64,000 nt of DNA, taken from the NCBI RefSeq assembly GCF_900088415.1, contig NZ_FLLQ01000010.1, positions 1 to 64,000 of the forward strand, written 5' to 3'. The translations under genes and the position numbers were made by a program. Positions 43,342-53,704 of the stretch are shown here, in pieces. The notes beneath the pieces are model-generated. The model searched no databases. It had not been told where the DNA came from and worked only from the letters and a program-made list of their open reading frames with translations. The DNA comes from Vibrio mediterranei. GTDB taxonomy: Bacteria > Pseudomonadota > Gammaproteobacteria > Enterobacterales > Vibrionaceae. How positions within the stretch are numbered: position 1 is the stretch's first letter; every line of letters begins with the position of its first letter.

Positions 43342-44499
43342 ATGAATAGAGTCGTAAAGAAAGTACTGCTTTCTATTTCGGTACTGGGAATTCTTGCAGG
43401 GTGTTCTAGTGAAGAAGATACCGTCATTATGGCACCACTGCCAAAAGTACAAAGTGAGTTCACGCCTCAGTCGGTATGGTCTGCAAGTATTGGTGATGGT
43501 GTTGGTCAGTTCTTCTCGAAGCTCTCTCCAATTTACGCCTATGACAACTTGTTTGTCGCTAGCCGAGACGGAGTGGTAAAAGCGCTTGATCCAGAAACGG
43601 GTAAAACGCTTTGGGAAGTTAATGTCGCTGGTGAGACATCAGCTCGACTTTCTGGTGGTATTGCCGCGGCGTATCAAAAGCTATATATCGGTAGCGAAAA
43701 CGGCGAAGTTATTGCGCTTGACGTCAAAACGGGCGAAGAAGTTTGGCGCGCCAAGGTGAATGGTGAGGTGCTTGCGAATCCGGTAGCGGATGCAAGTTTA
43801 ATCATGGTTCATACCAGTCAAGGCTTGTTGGTTGCATTGGAACAAACGTCGGGTGAAGAGCGCTGGGCGATCAGTACTGATGTTCCAAACCTAACTTTAC
43901 GTGGTGACAGTGCACCAGCTACCGTATCAGGTGGTGTTTTCTGGGGCACGGCCAATGGACGTTTAGCTGCCGCTATCGTCGAGCGTGGACAGTTGATTTG
44001 GCAGCAACCTGTAGGCACGCCAAAAGGCGCTACCGAGATCGATCGCTTGGTTGATGTGGATTCATCTCCAATCATTTTAGGTGGCACACTGTTTACAGTG
44101 GGTTTCAATGGGCAGTTAATTTCTATTGATCTACGTTCTGGTAACCCTATTTGGAAACGTAACTACTCATCAGCGACAGATATGGCGACGGATAACCGTA
44201 GTTTATTCTTGGTGACAGATAATGATCATGTAGTAGCTGTAGATGCTCGCAGTGGTACTGAGCTGTGGGAAAATAACCAGTTGGAAAACCGACTGCTAAC
44301 TGCGCCTGTTATTGTTGATGGTTACATCGTAGTAGGTGATAGCTTAGGTTACCTACACTGGATTGATCGAGAGTCAGGTGAGTTTGTAGCACAGCAACTC
44401 ATCAACGAAAGTGGCCTTTCTGTTGGACCAACTAAGGTACCTGAAGGCTATGTTTTAGTGACTCGTGATGGTGAAATAAAGAAACTCACTATCAACTAG
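43342..44499 (+). CDS. bamB: BamB, outer-membrane protein assembly lipoprotein
   Basis: A 385-residue lipoprotein. The signal peptide ends in the lipobox LAGC (residues about 18-21). The mature protein is an eight-bladed propeller with PQQ-like repeats, e.g. VKALDPETGKTLWEVNV, VIALDVKTGEEVWRAKV, LISIDLRSGNPIWKRNY and VVAVDARSGTELWENN. It helps BamA insert beta-barrels in the outer membrane. Terminator at 44518. Confidence 0.98.
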   Translation: MNRVVKKVLLSISVLGILAGCSSEEDTVIMAPLPKVQSEFTPQSVWSASIGDGVGQFFSKLSPIYAYDNLFVASRDGVVKALDPETGKTLWEVNVAGETSARLSGGIAAAYQKLYIGSENGEVIALDVKTGEEVWRAKVNGEVLANPVADASLIMVHTSQGLLVALEQTSGEERWAISTDVPNLTLRGDSAPATVSGGVFWGTANGRLAAAIVERGQLIWQQPVGTPKGATEIDRLVDVDSSPIILGGTLFTVGFNGQLISIDLRSGNPIWKRNYSSATDMATDNRSLFLVTDNDHVVAVDARSGTELWENNQLENRLLTAPVIVDGYIVVGDSLGYLHWIDRESGEFVAQQLINESGLSVGPTKVPEGYVLVTRDGEIKKLTIN

Positions 44500-44517
44500 A
44501 AAGCGTGATATAATTCA

Positions 44518-44556
44518 CAAACGGCTCCTGGCTGATCTCAGTTAGGAGCCGTTTTA
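44518..44556 (+). terminator. terminator of bamB
   Basis: AACGGCTCCT and AGGAGCCGTT pair around a 14-base loop, followed by TTATT. Confidence 0.85.
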
Positions 44557-44672
44557 TTGCTGCGAAGCAAAAGGATCTTTTCGAGCTCGGATAGATGGAT
44601 TAATTTGTGGTTATAGGAAAACGTGAGAATTTTACCTATAACTACAATTAGAAGATAAGTGTAGAGGTTTAT

Positions 44673-46157
44673 ATGGTACCTGTTGTTGCCCTAGTTGGAC
44701 GCCCGAATGTGGGTAAGTCGACCCTGTTCAATCGATTGACGCGTACGCGTGATGCTCTTGTTGCGGATTTTCCGGGGCTAACACGTGACCGTAAATACGG
44801 TCAGGCGAAACTGGGTGAGCATGAATTCATTGTTATTGATACCGGTGGTATTGATGGTACTGAAGAAGGTGTTGAAACAAAAATGGCGGAACAATCGCTA
44901 GCTGCGATTGATGAAGCGGATGTCGTGCTTTTCCTAGTGGATGGCCGTGCAGGTTTAACGTCGGCTGATGAAGCGATTGCTCAACACCTGCGTAAAATTG
45001 AGAAGCCGTCATTCCTAGTGATCAACAAAGTTGATGGTATTGATGCTGATGCTGCCAGTGCTGAGTTTTGGCAACTTGGTGTAGAAGACATGTACCACAT
45101 CGCAGCGGCACACGGTCGTGGCGTTACTGCACTTATCGAACGCGCACTTAACCCATTTGCAGAAAGCTTTGTTGAACAAGGTGAAATTGAAGATCTGACT
45201 GAGTTTGAAGACGAAGAAGAAGAGAAACTCGATTATACCGAAGAAGAAGCGGAAGAAGAGTTTAAGCGTCTTCAAGATCAACCAATTAAGTTGGCTATCA
45301 TTGGTCGACCTAATGTGGGTAAATCAACGCTGACCAACCGTATTCTTGGTGAAGAGCGTGTCGTAGTTTATGACATGCCGGGTACCACTCGCGATTCTAT
45401 TTATATTCCTATGCAGCGTGATGATCGTGAGTATGTACTAATTGATACTGCTGGTGTACGTCGTCGTCGTCGCATCAACGAAACGGTTGAGAAGTTCTCA
45501 GTGGTTAAAACCCTGAAAGCAGTAGAAGATGCAAACGTTGTATTGCTCGTTATCGATGCTCGTGAAAACATCTCAGATCAAGACTTAAGCCTCCTTGGTT
45601 TTGCGTTAAACTCTGGTCGTTCTATTGTGATCGCTGTGAACAAGTGGGATGGGCTAGATACTGACGTGAAAGAACACGTTAAGAAAGAGCTTGATCGTCG
45701 TCTTGGTTTCGTTGACTTTGCTCGTATCCACTTTATTTCAGCGCTTCATGGTACTGGTGTTGGCCATTTGTTTGAATCTGTTCAAGAAGCTTACAAGTCT
45801 GCGACTACCCGTGTAGGTACTTCGGTACTGACCCGTATCATGAAAATGGCGACGGAAGATCACCAGCCACCTATGGTTCGTGGACGTCGTGTTAAGTTGA
45901 AATATGCGCACGCTGGTGGCTACAACCCACCAATCGTTGTGGTTCATGGTAACCTAGTCAATGAACTTCCAGATTCGTACAAACGTTATTTGATGAACTA
46001 TTATCGTCGTTCTTTAGAAATCATGGGTACGCCAATTCGTATCAACTTCCAAAGCAGCGATAACCCATTTGAAGGTAAGTCTAACAAGATGACCCTTTCA
46101 CAAGAGCGTAAACGTAAACGCTTAATGACGATGATGAAAGGTCGTCCTAAAAAATAA
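44673..46157 (+). CDS. der: Der, tandem-domain ribosome-assembly GTPase
   Basis: A 494-residue GTPase with two G domains, [12 protein letters not shown] at about residue 8 and [12 protein letters not shown] at about 212. A very acidic linker ([18 protein letters not shown]) separates them, and a C-terminal KH-like domain ends in a basic tail ([15 protein letters not shown]). It is needed for 50S subunit maturation. It follows bamB, the conserved gammaproteobacterial order. Confidence 0.98.
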   Translation: MVPVVALVGRPNVGKSTLFNRLTRTRDALVADFPGLTRDRKYGQAKLGEHEFIVIDTGGIDGTEEGVETKMAEQSLAAIDEADVVLFLVDGRAGLTSADEAIAQHLRKIEKPSFLVINKVDGIDADAASAEFWQLGVEDMYHIAAAHGRGVTALIERALNPFAESFVEQGEIEDLTEFEDEEEEKLDYTEEEAEEEFKRLQDQPIKLAIIGRPNVGKSTLTNRILGEERVVVYDMPGTTRDSIYIPMQRDDREYVLIDTAGVRRRRRINETVEKFSVVKTLKAVEDANVVLLVIDARENISDQDLSLLGFALNSGRSIVIAVNKWDGLDTDVKEHVKKELDRRLGFVDFARIHFISALHGTGVGHLFESVQEAYKSATTRVGTSVLTRIMKMATEDHQPPMVRGRRVKLKYAHAGGYNPPIVVVHGNLVNELPDSYKRYLMNYYRRSLEIMGTPIRINFQSSDNPFEGKSNKMTLSQERKRKRLMTMMKGRPKK

Positions 46158-46169
46158 GTCGAAATTAAA

Positions 46170-46201
46170 CAACGCCCTCTGAATACAGCGGGCGTTTTTT
46201 G
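46170..46201 (+). terminator. terminator of der
   Basis: AACGCCC and GGGCGTT pair around a 12-base loop, followed by T-run. Confidence 0.85.
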
Positions 46202-46221
46202 TTGCAAGGAATAATCATACC

Positions 46222-47085
46222 GTGTTTACCGCTAGTAAAATTCACTTTTGTCATCAAACTTGGCAGCTAGACAGCGCAATTCAATTGATCGATGAGCATT
46301 CTGATTACACCGATATTGTTGTAGACAGTACGCCATTTCACCCTGTAAGTCATATATGGCCTGATCATCCCGCAGACAAAGGTTATCTGTTAGCGAAAGG
46401 TCAACAACTGGAAGTCATAGATTGTCTTGTTGGGGCTATCGAACTGGATACCAAAACACTGTATGTCGGCAGCGCGATTCCCGTAAAACGAGACTGTGAT
46501 GGATGGGTATTTGTTGTTGTGCATCGAATCGCGAAAGGACCAGAACTTTGTGTTGGTCAGGTCATTACATTGGAAGTGGACAAAGCCTATCAACAAAGTT
46601 TGAGCAGAGGACATAGTGCCGGACATATCGCCTCTCTTGCACTTAACAAAGTGCTAGCAGCGTCATACTGGAGAAAAGAAGCTGACCGAAAAGATGGTTT
46701 GGCCCACTATGATTTTAATAGTTATGCTCAGGAACAGAGTGTGGTATCGCCAAACCGATGTTTTGACCGATATCGCCTTGGGAAAACGTTAAAGAAACGT
46801 GGACTAAATACCGTAGAGGTGGTGACAGACTTACAGAGAATTGAAGATATGACTAATCAACAGTTAGCTGAGTGGTCACAAAAACCCTCTGAAGTTTCAA
46901 TGCAACTTGAAGGTCCATTTTTGACCAGTTCAAGATATTGGCACTGCACTCTTGATGGCGTCGACGTCGTGATGCCTTGCGGTGGAACGCATATCAATCA
47001 TATGGATGAACTGATTAACCTTAGAGTCGAGCTAAAAGCCGTAGATTCGTCTTATATCGAAATGCATACCCATGTAAGTGACTAA
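46222..47085 (+). CDS. AlaX-like alanyl-tRNA editing protein
   Basis: A 287-residue protein, GTG start after AAGGAATAAT. It resembles the second additional domain of class II synthetases: zinc ligands are the HxxxH in GHSAGHIASL (about residues 133-137) and CxxxH in MPCGGTHINH (about 253-257). Stand-alone AlaX proteins clear Ser or Gly wrongly attached to tRNA-Ala. The N-terminal 110 residues lack the usual glycine-rich motif in an obvious form, so exact substrate is uncertain. It lies between der and the cyclase gene without operon partners. Confidence 0.85.
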   Translation: MFTASKIHFCHQTWQLDSAIQLIDEHSDYTDIVVDSTPFHPVSHIWPDHPADKGYLLAKGQQLEVIDCLVGAIELDTKTLYVGSAIPVKRDCDGWVFVVVHRIAKGPELCVGQVITLEVDKAYQQSLSRGHSAGHIASLALNKVLAASYWRKEADRKDGLAHYDFNSYAQEQSVVSPNRCFDRYRLGKTLKKRGLNTVEVVTDLQRIEDMTNQQLAEWSQKPSEVSMQLEGPFLTSSRYWHCTLDGVDVVMPCGGTHINHMDELINLRVELKAVDSSYIEMHTHVSD

Positions 47086-47410
47086 TTCGATAAATGATCG
47101 TTTTATTAAATTCTGCATAGTGTCATTTATCAAGTATTGCATGGAATAATAATCTAATTTAAATCCAAATGCAGAATATGTAACTTATGCTTTCGGTATG
47201 TGGTTATATAAATGTTCTTTTAAGAGCAGATCGCTGATCAGATTAGATTAAGGGGAAGATCTAGGGAAGATCTAAAACAGCATCGTATTGTTGTTCGTCC
47301 CTTTGACCATACGACTAAATATTAAACTGGTCAATAGATCATCTATCCGTACGTTGTGTTATTATGTGTCGGTTACGCATACTCAATAAGAACGACAATT
47401 CTGCGGATTT
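47086..47410. other. 325-base gap before the diguanylate cyclase
   Basis: No frame is supportable. A perfect 11-base tandem duplication (GGGAAGATCTA twice) lies at 47253-47274. The rest is AT-rich and probably carries the cyclase promoter. Confidence 0.5.
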
Positions 47411-48430
47411 ATGACGAAAGATTTGCTGATAGATGCCCATAAGGGCATGAACTTACTCTTGAAAGAACTTGCTCTGGGGTTGCCAAAACCCCAATTGGAG
47501 GAGCGAATCATTAAGTTAACAGAGCGCCTGTTTAAGGATAAACGCGCCTCAATATTAACGTTAGATCAAGAGACACATCGACTGTACAGCACTTCAGCAC
47601 CTAACTTGCCTGACTTTTACAACGATGCTATTGATGGGATCGAAATAGGAGAAGGAGTGGGTTCCTGCGGTGCGGCTGCCTATTTAAAACGTTCTGTTAT
47701 CGTCTCTGATGTCAAAAGCCATAGTAATTGGCAGCCTTTTGTTGAACTTGCGACACAAGCAAATATTAGAGCGTGCTGGTCTGTGCCAGTGATCTCGACA
47801 CAAGAGCACGTATTGGGTACGTTTGCACTCTATAGCTCATTGCCCTCTGATCCCCATGCTATTGAACTGGAGATACTCGAGTCTATTGCCGCGGTTTATT
47901 CTGTGGCGCTAGAGAAATATGCTTTAGAAGATAAACTCAACTACCAAGCTAAGTTTGATTCTCTGACTCAATGCCTGAATCGTCGAGCTCTATTAGAACG
48001 TGTCGAACAAAGTCATTGCTTTCAAGGTAATTTTCTTGGCTGCTTCTTTATTGATATCGATAAGTTCAAACAAGTAAATGATGTGTATGGGCATCAATTC
48101 GGCGATAAGGTGTTGGTTGCTGTCGCGCAAAAATTACGTTTATTATTACCTGATCAAGCTGTGTTAGGTCGATATGGTGGCGATGAGTTTCTTGCGTTTA
48201 GTTGCTTTCCTAGTCAGGAAGATTCCAGAACTTTTTACGAGACATTACAGTCAGAATTGAATCGGCCTGTCACTTTAGAAGAGACTAACATCGGGGTTAG
48301 CGTTGGGTTTGCGACCAAAGAGTGTTGTTCAGACATGACGATTGACCAATTGATCCGTTTAGCGGATACCGAGATGTATAAAGTCAAACGTAAAGCTAAG
48401 TTAGAGAGTTTATTCCTATCTCGTGGCTAA
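47411..48430 (+). CDS. GAF-GGDEF diguanylate cyclase
   Basis: A 339-residue cytoplasmic protein. Residues about 20-165 form a GAF sensory domain (LYSTSAPNLPDFYNDAIDGIEIGEGVGSCG ... WSVPVISTQEHVLGTFALYSS). Residues about 172-335 form a GGDEF domain with intact GGDEF at 256-260, preceded by FIDIDKFKQVNDVYGH. It should make cyclic di-GMP. The I-site RxxD expected five residues before GGDEF is absent (PDQA), so it is probably not product-inhibited. No membrane segment; the GAF ligand is unknown. Confidence 0.93.
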   Translation: MTKDLLIDAHKGMNLLLKELALGLPKPQLEERIIKLTERLFKDKRASILTLDQETHRLYSTSAPNLPDFYNDAIDGIEIGEGVGSCGAAAYLKRSVIVSDVKSHSNWQPFVELATQANIRACWSVPVISTQEHVLGTFALYSSLPSDPHAIELEILESIAAVYSVALEKYALEDKLNYQAKFDSLTQCLNRRALLERVEQSHCFQGNFLGCFFIDIDKFKQVNDVYGHQFGDKVLVAVAQKLRLLLPDQAVLGRYGGDEFLAFSCFPSQEDSRTFYETLQSELNRPVTLEETNIGVSVGFATKECCSDMTIDQLIRLADTEMYKVKRKAKLESLFLSRG

Positions 48431-48529
48431 TTGCTTTCCTAACAGTACGTCTTATGGCAGTTGCCTAGTATCCTCGTGGTGTTCGAGATAGAATATCAAT
48501 ATTAACATCTACTAATATTTAGGTGAGAT

Positions 48530-48763
48530 ATGAACTTCGCAGACAACGAGTGCCCAGATTGCAAGATCGCTTTATATTGGGACGGTCAGTATTTCTGTAA
48601 ACAATGTACTAAACATTTTGTCAAAATTGGTTATTGCCCAGATTGCCAAGCTGAAATGGAAAAGCTTCAGGCGTGTGGTGCTGCTAACTATTTTTGTAAC
48701 TCATGTAATGAACTAAAGTCTAAATCTCGAGCGAGGTTTGAATTCCAACCAATAAAAGCTTAG
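48530..48763 (+). CDS. yfgJ: YfgJ-type zinc-ribbon protein
   Basis: A 77-residue protein with four CxxC pairs: CPDC, CKQC, CPDC and CNSC, plus an extra Cys in LQACGA. It should fold as two zinc ribbons (rubredoxin-like knuckles). It matches the family that neighbours xseA and der in E. coli. Molecular role unknown. AGGTGAG lies before the ATG; convergent with xseA, which ends 9 bases further on. Confidence 0.88.
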   Translation: MNFADNECPDCKIALYWDGQYFCKQCTKHFVKIGYCPDCQAEMEKLQACGAANYFCNSCNELKSKSRARFEFQPIKA

Positions 48764-48772
48764 TGAGCTTGG

Positions 48773-50146
48773 CTAGCTAGGTTTGATATCGGTAACGGTC
48801 GAGACAAGAGTGCCATGCTCTACCTGAGTCGTCATTGTCGAGCCTATTTCTACCGAATCTGCATGAGAAATGACTTTCCCATCCTCGTCTTGAGTAATAG
48901 AGTAACCACGCTTCAATGTGGCAAGTGGACTCACCGTGTCAAGCTTACCAACTGTTAATGCAAATTTATGCTTAGTTGAAGAGAGTTGACGTTGCATCGC
49001 TTGTTCTAGTCGACTTTCTAATTGACTTAATCGGTGCGATTGTTGCGCCAGACGAGTAACAGGTGACTGTAACTTCAGTCGATGCAGCTTGTTGGTTAAC
49101 CTTAGAGTCTCTTGAGATAACCTTTGCTTCATTGCGGCGTTAAGGCGGTACTCAAATTCATCCAGTCGTTGACTTTGGCGCTGCAAATGATGTTTAGGGT
49201 GTTGATTGCTTAGGTCTTGCATCAACGAGGACAAGCGCTGCTTTTGCTCTGACAGATAAAGTCGAATGACGTTTCTCAGGCGCTGCTCTCTAGTGATCAG
49301 TGACTCATGTTTATGAGAGGTATCATTGCTGACTAGTTCTGCGGCTGCACTTGGTGTCGGGGCGCGCACATCAGCGACGTAATCAGCGATAGTGACGTCA
49401 ATTTCATGTCCGACTGCACTGATAATTGGTATTTGGCTGGCGGCAATGGTTCTAGCGACGATTTCGTGGTTGAAGCACCATAAATCTTCAAGGGAGCCTC
49501 CGCCTCGTCCTACGATTAACACATCACACTCGTTTCGGCTGTTTGCTCTGCCAATCGCTTGAGCAATCTCAATCGCAGCGTTATCTCCTTGAACCGTCGT
49601 CGGATAAATAACCACAGGTAAGGAAGGATCACGCCTTTTCAAAACATCTAAAATATCAAATAAAGCAGCGCCCGTTTTGGAGGTAATGATACCTACACGT
49701 TTTGGGTGGCTGGGCAATGGTTGTTTTAGTGTTTGAGCAAACAAACCTTCTGCAGCAAGTGACATTTTCAGCTTCTCAAACTCTTGCTGAAGTCGACCAT
49801 CCCCCTCGGGTTGCATTGACTCAATGATGAGCTGATAGTCACCTCGCGGCTCATAGAGTGAGAGTCTTGCTTTAACTAGTACTTGATTTCCATTAGCAGG
49901 TTTGAACGTTACACGGCGATTATTACCACGAAACATCGCGCATTTCACTTGAGCGCGAGAGTCCTTAAGAGTGAGGTACCAGTGACCAGAGACAGGTGCA
50001 GAAAAGTTAGAAATTTCGCCGACTAACCACACTATCCCCATTTCATTTTCTAGCAACAAACGAACTTCAGAGTTCAGGCGTGACACCGTGTAAATGTTTT
50101 GATTACTAGACGTAGAATTAGAGCTTGATCGCGAGGATAGGGGCAC
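48773..50146 (-). CDS. xseA: exodeoxyribonuclease VII large subunit
   Basis: A protein of about 457 residues. An N-terminal OB fold ([31 protein letters not shown]) precedes the catalytic region ([57 protein letters not shown]) and a long coiled-coil C-terminus, ending in the [12 protein letters not shown] segment. It degrades single-stranded DNA with XseB. The start is unsure: the frame opens at a TTG (50200); the GTG at 50146 has a weak GAG site and fits the family better, but even then the first 15 residues are Ser-rich and atypical. Confidence 0.93.
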   Translation of the reverse strand: MPLSSRSSSNSTSSNQNIYTVSRLNSEVRLLLENEMGIVWLVGEISNFSAPVSGHWYLTLKDSRAQVKCAMFRGNNRRVTFKPANGNQVLVKARLSLYEPRGDYQLIIESMQPEGDGRLQQEFEKLKMSLAAEGLFAQTLKQPLPSHPKRVGIITSKTGAALFDILDVLKRRDPSLPVVIYPTTVQGDNAAIEIAQAIGRANSRNECDVLIVGRGGGSLEDLWCFNHEIVARTIAASQIPIISAVGHEIDVTIADYVADVRAPTPSAAAELVSNDTSHKHESLITREQRLRNVIRLYLSEQKQRLSSLMQDLSNQHPKHHLQRQSQRLDEFEYRLNAAMKQRLSQETLRLTNKLHRLKLQSPVTRLAQQSHRLSQLESRLEQAMQRQLSSTKHKFALTVGKLDTVSPLATLKRGYSITQDEDGKVISHADSVEIGSTMTTQVEHGTLVSTVTDIKPS

Positions 50147-50234
50147 AGCTAATCTCAAAGACGTGGGTATGGAAATTAGCGGCAATATAATACATATCAA
50201 GGGGGTAAATGCAAATAAAAAATATAAAAATGTG

Positions 50235-50263
50235 TAGCCAAGCGATTTCGTCGGGCGTATAAT
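50235..50263 (+). promoter_or_regulatory. guaB promoter
   Basis: TATAAT at 50258-50263 with TAGCCA 17 bases upstream as a weak -35. A GC-rich discriminator (CCCACCGC) follows the -10, a feature of promoters inhibited by ppGpp, as described for E. coli guaBA. Confidence 0.6.
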
Positions 50264-50353
50264 CCCACCGCAATATCTAATCCAAATGACCTTATTATGC
50301 GAAACGATAAGGGCGGATTATTCCTTCAACTCCTCTATTGTGAGATATTGCAA

Positions 50354-51817
50354 ATGCTAAGAATTGCCAAAGAAGCGCTGACGTTCGATGATGTACTACT
50401 CGTTCCAGCTCACTCCACCGTTCTCCCAAACACAGCCGATCTTCGCACTCGGTTGACGAAGAATATCAGTTTGAATATTCCAATGATCTCTGCGTCTATG
50501 GACACAGTGACGGAAGCGCGTCTAGCGATCGCGCTTGCCCAAGAAGGTGGCATTGGCTTTATCCACAAAAACATGTCTATTGAGCAACAAGCTGAGCAAG
50601 TACGTCTTGTTAAGATCTTTGAAGCTGGTGTAGTAACAAACCCTGTTACTGTTCGTCCAGAAGCAACGATTGCTGATGTAATGGCGCTAACTGAAAAGCA
50701 TGGCTTTGCAGGTTTCCCTGTTGTTACAGAAACGAATGAGCTTGTAGGCATCATCACTGGCCGTGATGTTCGCTTTGTTACTGATTTAAGTAAGAAAGTA
50801 GAAGTAGTAATGACGCCAAAAGCGCGTCTAGCATCAGTAAAAGAAGGCGCTTCTCGTGAAGAAGTGCAAGAAGAGATGCACCGTGCACGTGTTGAAAAAG
50901 TGTTGGTCGTAAACGATGAGTTCCAACTTACCGGTATGATCACTGCAAAAGACTTCCACAAAGCAGAACGTAAACCAAACGCATGTAAAGATGCGCAAGG
51001 CCGTCTGCGCGTAGGTGCTGCTGTCGGTGCGGGCGCGGGTAACGAAGAGCGCGTAAAAGCTCTAGTTGAAGCTGGTGTTGATGTGCTTTTGATTGACTCT
51101 TCACACGGTCATTCAGAAGGCGTTTTAACTCGCATTCGCGAAACACGTGAAGCGTACCCAGATCTCGATATCATTGGTGGCAACGTAGCTACGGCTGCTG
51201 GCGCGAAAGCATTGATTGAAGCGGGTGTTAGTGCCGTTAAAGTTGGTATTGGCCCTGGTTCTATTTGTACAACTCGTATCGTTACAGGTGTTGGTGTTCC
51301 TCAAGTTACAGCGATTGCTGATGCTGCTGGTGTTGCCAACGAATATGGTATTCCAGTCATCGCAGACGGTGGTATCCGCTTCTCTGGTGATATCTGTAAA
51401 GCAATCGTTGCTGGTGCATCATGCGTGATGGTTGGCTCTATGTTTGCTGGTACTGAAGAAGCACCTGGTGAAGTTATTCTTTATCAAGGCCGTTCTTATA
51501 AGGCTTACCGTGGAATGGGTTCTCTTGGCGCCATGTCTCAAGGTTCATCGGACCGTTATTTCCAATCAGATAATGCTGCGGACAAGCTTGTTCCAGAAGG
51601 TATCGAAGGTCGCATCGCCTACAAAGGTCGCCTAAAAGAAATCGTTCACCAACAAATGGGTGGTCTTCGTTCAAGCATGGGTCTAACAGGCTCTGCGACT
51701 ATCGAAGATATGCGCACTAAAGCAGAGTTCGTACGTATCTCTGGTGCTGGCTTAAACGAGTCACACGTACACGACGTTCAAATCACTAAGGAAGCACCAA
51801 ACTACCGTCTAGGTTAA
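50354..51817 (+). CDS. guaB: inosine-5'-monophosphate dehydrogenase
   Basis: A 487-residue enzyme (E. coli 488). The ATG at 50354 gives [18 protein letters not shown]; the frame is open to 50297 but family members start here. The TIM barrel carries an inserted CBS pair at about 93-200 ([17 protein letters not shown] ... [14 protein letters not shown]). The catalytic loop is [12 protein letters not shown], with the oxidising cysteine. It converts IMP to XMP with NAD+, the first step to GMP. It is followed by guaA after 153 bases. Confidence 0.98.
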   Translation: MLRIAKEALTFDDVLLVPAHSTVLPNTADLRTRLTKNISLNIPMISASMDTVTEARLAIALAQEGGIGFIHKNMSIEQQAEQVRLVKIFEAGVVTNPVTVRPEATIADVMALTEKHGFAGFPVVTETNELVGIITGRDVRFVTDLSKKVEVVMTPKARLASVKEGASREEVQEEMHRARVEKVLVVNDEFQLTGMITAKDFHKAERKPNACKDAQGRLRVGAAVGAGAGNEERVKALVEAGVDVLLIDSSHGHSEGVLTRIRETREAYPDLDIIGGNVATAAGAKALIEAGVSAVKVGIGPGSICTTRIVTGVGVPQVTAIADAAGVANEYGIPVIADGGIRFSGDICKAIVAGASCVMVGSMFAGTEEAPGEVILYQGRSYKAYRGMGSLGAMSQGSSDRYFQSDNAADKLVPEGIEGRIAYKGRLKEIVHQQMGGLRSSMGLTGSATIEDMRTKAEFVRISGAGLNESHVHDVQITKEAPNYRLG

Positions 51818-51846
51818 TTACCCATAGACTGTAGTGATAACGTTGA

Positions 51847-51862
51847 GGGTCACAATTGACCC
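51847..51862. promoter_or_regulatory. perfect dyad between guaB and guaA
   Basis: GGGTCA-CAAT-TGACCC is a perfect 6-bp inverted repeat 18 bases ahead of the PurR-like box. It may be an operator or a transcript hairpin; no T-run follows. Confidence 0.4.
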
Positions 51863-51879
51863 AGGTAAGTCTAAATCTT

Positions 51880-51895
51880 ACGTAAACGTTTGCTT
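51880..51895 (+). promoter_or_regulatory. PurR-like operator before guaA
   Basis: ACGTAAACGTTTGCTT matches the E. coli PurR consensus ACGCAAACGTTTTCGT at about 13 of 16 positions, with the central AAACGTTT palindrome intact. It lies 76 bases before guaA. Confidence 0.65.
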
Positions 51896-51970
51896 TTTTC
51901 CTTGATGCATAGATGTGAGGCGGGTAAACTCGCCTCCGTTCTCAATACTTAGCTTATAAGATTGCCCAAA

Positions 51971-53524
51971 ATGACGAAAAATATTCATGACCAACGAATT
52001 CTGATTTTAGACTTCGGCTCGCAGTACACACAATTAGTAGCACGTCGTGTACGTGAAATCGGCGTTTACTGTGAACTATGGAGCTGGGATGTAGAAGAAG
52101 CGGATATTCGTGAATTCAACCCAGACGGTATTATTCTATCTGGCGGCCCTGAGAGTGTAACAGAGGAAAATTCTCCTCGTGCTCCTCAATACGTATTTGA
52201 TTCAGGCGTTCCTGTTCTTGGCGTTTGTTACGGCATGCAGACAATGGCTGAGCAGCTTGGTGGCCGAGTAGCAGGTTCAAACGAACGTGAATTTGGCTAC
52301 GCACAAGTTAAAGTATCTGGTGACTCAGCGATTTTCAAAGATCTTGAAGCGACTCAAGACGTTTGGATGAGCCACGGCGATAAAGTTGTAGAAATTCCAG
52401 CAGATTTCGTAAAAGTTGGTGAAACGGACACTTGCCCGTACGCTGCTATGGCGAATGAAGAGAAGAAATACTATGGCGTTCAGTTCCACCCAGAAGTAAC
52501 GCACACTAAACAAGGCCTGCAAATGCTAGAGAACTTTGTTCTTGGTGCATGTGGCTGTGAGCGTTTATGGACATCAGAGTCTATCATCGAAGATGCTGTT
52601 GCTCGTATTAAAGAGCAAGTAGGCGATGATGAGGTTATTCTGGGTCTATCTGGTGGTGTTGATTCATCGGTAGTTGCAATGCTTGTTCACCGCGCCATTG
52701 GCGACAAGCTGACCTGTGTATTCGTTGACAACGGCCTACTTCGTCTTAACGAAGGCCAGCAAGTGATGGAAATGTTTGGCGATAAGTTCGGCCTAAACAT
52801 CATCAAAGTTGACGCAGAAGAGCGCTTCTTGACTGCACTTGAAGGCAAATCTGACCCAGAAGAGAAACGTAAAACAATCGGTCACGTGTTTGTTGACGTA
52901 TTCGATGAAGAGTCTAAGAAGCTTAAAAATGCGAAATGGCTAGCACAGGGTACAATCTACCCAGATGTCATTGAGTCAGCTGCTTCTAAAACAGGTAAAG
53001 CTCACGTTATTAAATCACACCACAATGTGGGTGGTCTTCCTGATGATATGGAAATGGGGCTTGTTGAGCCACTACGTGAATTGTTTAAAGATGAAGTGCG
53101 TAAGATCGGTCTAGAACTAGGTTTACCATATAACATGCTTTATCGTCACCCATTCCCAGGACCAGGCCTCGGTGTTCGTGTTCTTGGTGAAATCAAAAAA
53201 GAGTACTGTGACTTGCTGCGCCGTGCTGATGCTATCTTTATTGAAGAACTGCACGCTGCAGATTTGTATAACAAAGTTTCTCAAGCATTTACCGTGTTCC
53301 TACCAGTTCGTTCGGTAGGTGTTATGGGTGATGGCCGTAAGTATGACTGGGTAGTATCACTGCGTGCTGTTGAAACCATCGACTTTATGACGGCTCATTG
53401 GGCACATTTACCATATGACTTCCTAGGTAAGGTCTCGAACCGCATTATCAACGAAGTTGAAGGCATTTCACGTGTGGTTTACGATATTTCTGGTAAGCCA
53501 CCAGCGACCATCGAGTGGGAATAA
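51971..53524 (+). CDS. guaA: GMP synthase (glutamine-hydrolysing)
   Basis: A 517-residue enzyme. The ATG at 51971 gives [18 protein letters not shown] as in E. coli; a TTG nine bases upstream is disregarded. The class I amidotransferase has its nucleophile in GVCYGMQ and the His/Glu pair in QFHPEVTH. The ATP-pyrophosphatase P-loop is SGGVDSS near 228, and the C-terminal dimerisation domain ends KPPATIEWE. It aminates XMP to GMP. Confidence 0.98.
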   Translation: MTKNIHDQRILILDFGSQYTQLVARRVREIGVYCELWSWDVEEADIREFNPDGIILSGGPESVTEENSPRAPQYVFDSGVPVLGVCYGMQTMAEQLGGRVAGSNEREFGYAQVKVSGDSAIFKDLEATQDVWMSHGDKVVEIPADFVKVGETDTCPYAAMANEEKKYYGVQFHPEVTHTKQGLQMLENFVLGACGCERLWTSESIIEDAVARIKEQVGDDEVILGLSGGVDSSVVAMLVHRAIGDKLTCVFVDNGLLRLNEGQQVMEMFGDKFGLNIIKVDAEERFLTALEGKSDPEEKRKTIGHVFVDVFDEESKKLKNAKWLAQGTIYPDVIESAASKTGKAHVIKSHHNVGGLPDDMEMGLVEPLRELFKDEVRKIGLELGLPYNMLYRHPFPGPGLGVRVLGEIKKEYCDLLRRADAIFIEELHAADLYNKVSQAFTVFLPVRSVGVMGDGRKYDWVVSLRAVETIDFMTAHWAHLPYDFLGKVSNRIINEVEGISRVVYDISGKPPATIEWE

Positions 53525-53550
53525 TCTCCGATTGTTGTTATTAAATTATG

Positions 53551-53574
53551 AAACCGGCGCAAGCCGGTTTTTTT
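53551..53574 (+). terminator. terminator of guaA
   Basis: AAACCGGC and GCCGGTTT pair around GCAA-like loop, followed by T-run, 26 bases after the stop. Confidence 0.9.
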
Positions 53575-53704
53575 ATGCATGCTAATTAATATCTGCAAAT
53601 TATCAATCTTAGATTGCAAATAACGGATCTGCTCAATGTCACAAATATCGATTAAAATTTTTCTATAACTTTTACCACTAATTTTTAATCGAAGGCTCTT
53701 TTAC

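Noticed and set aside
45215-45281. Low-complexity acidic repeat inside der
   Set aside because: It is the normal charged linker between the two G domains of Der.
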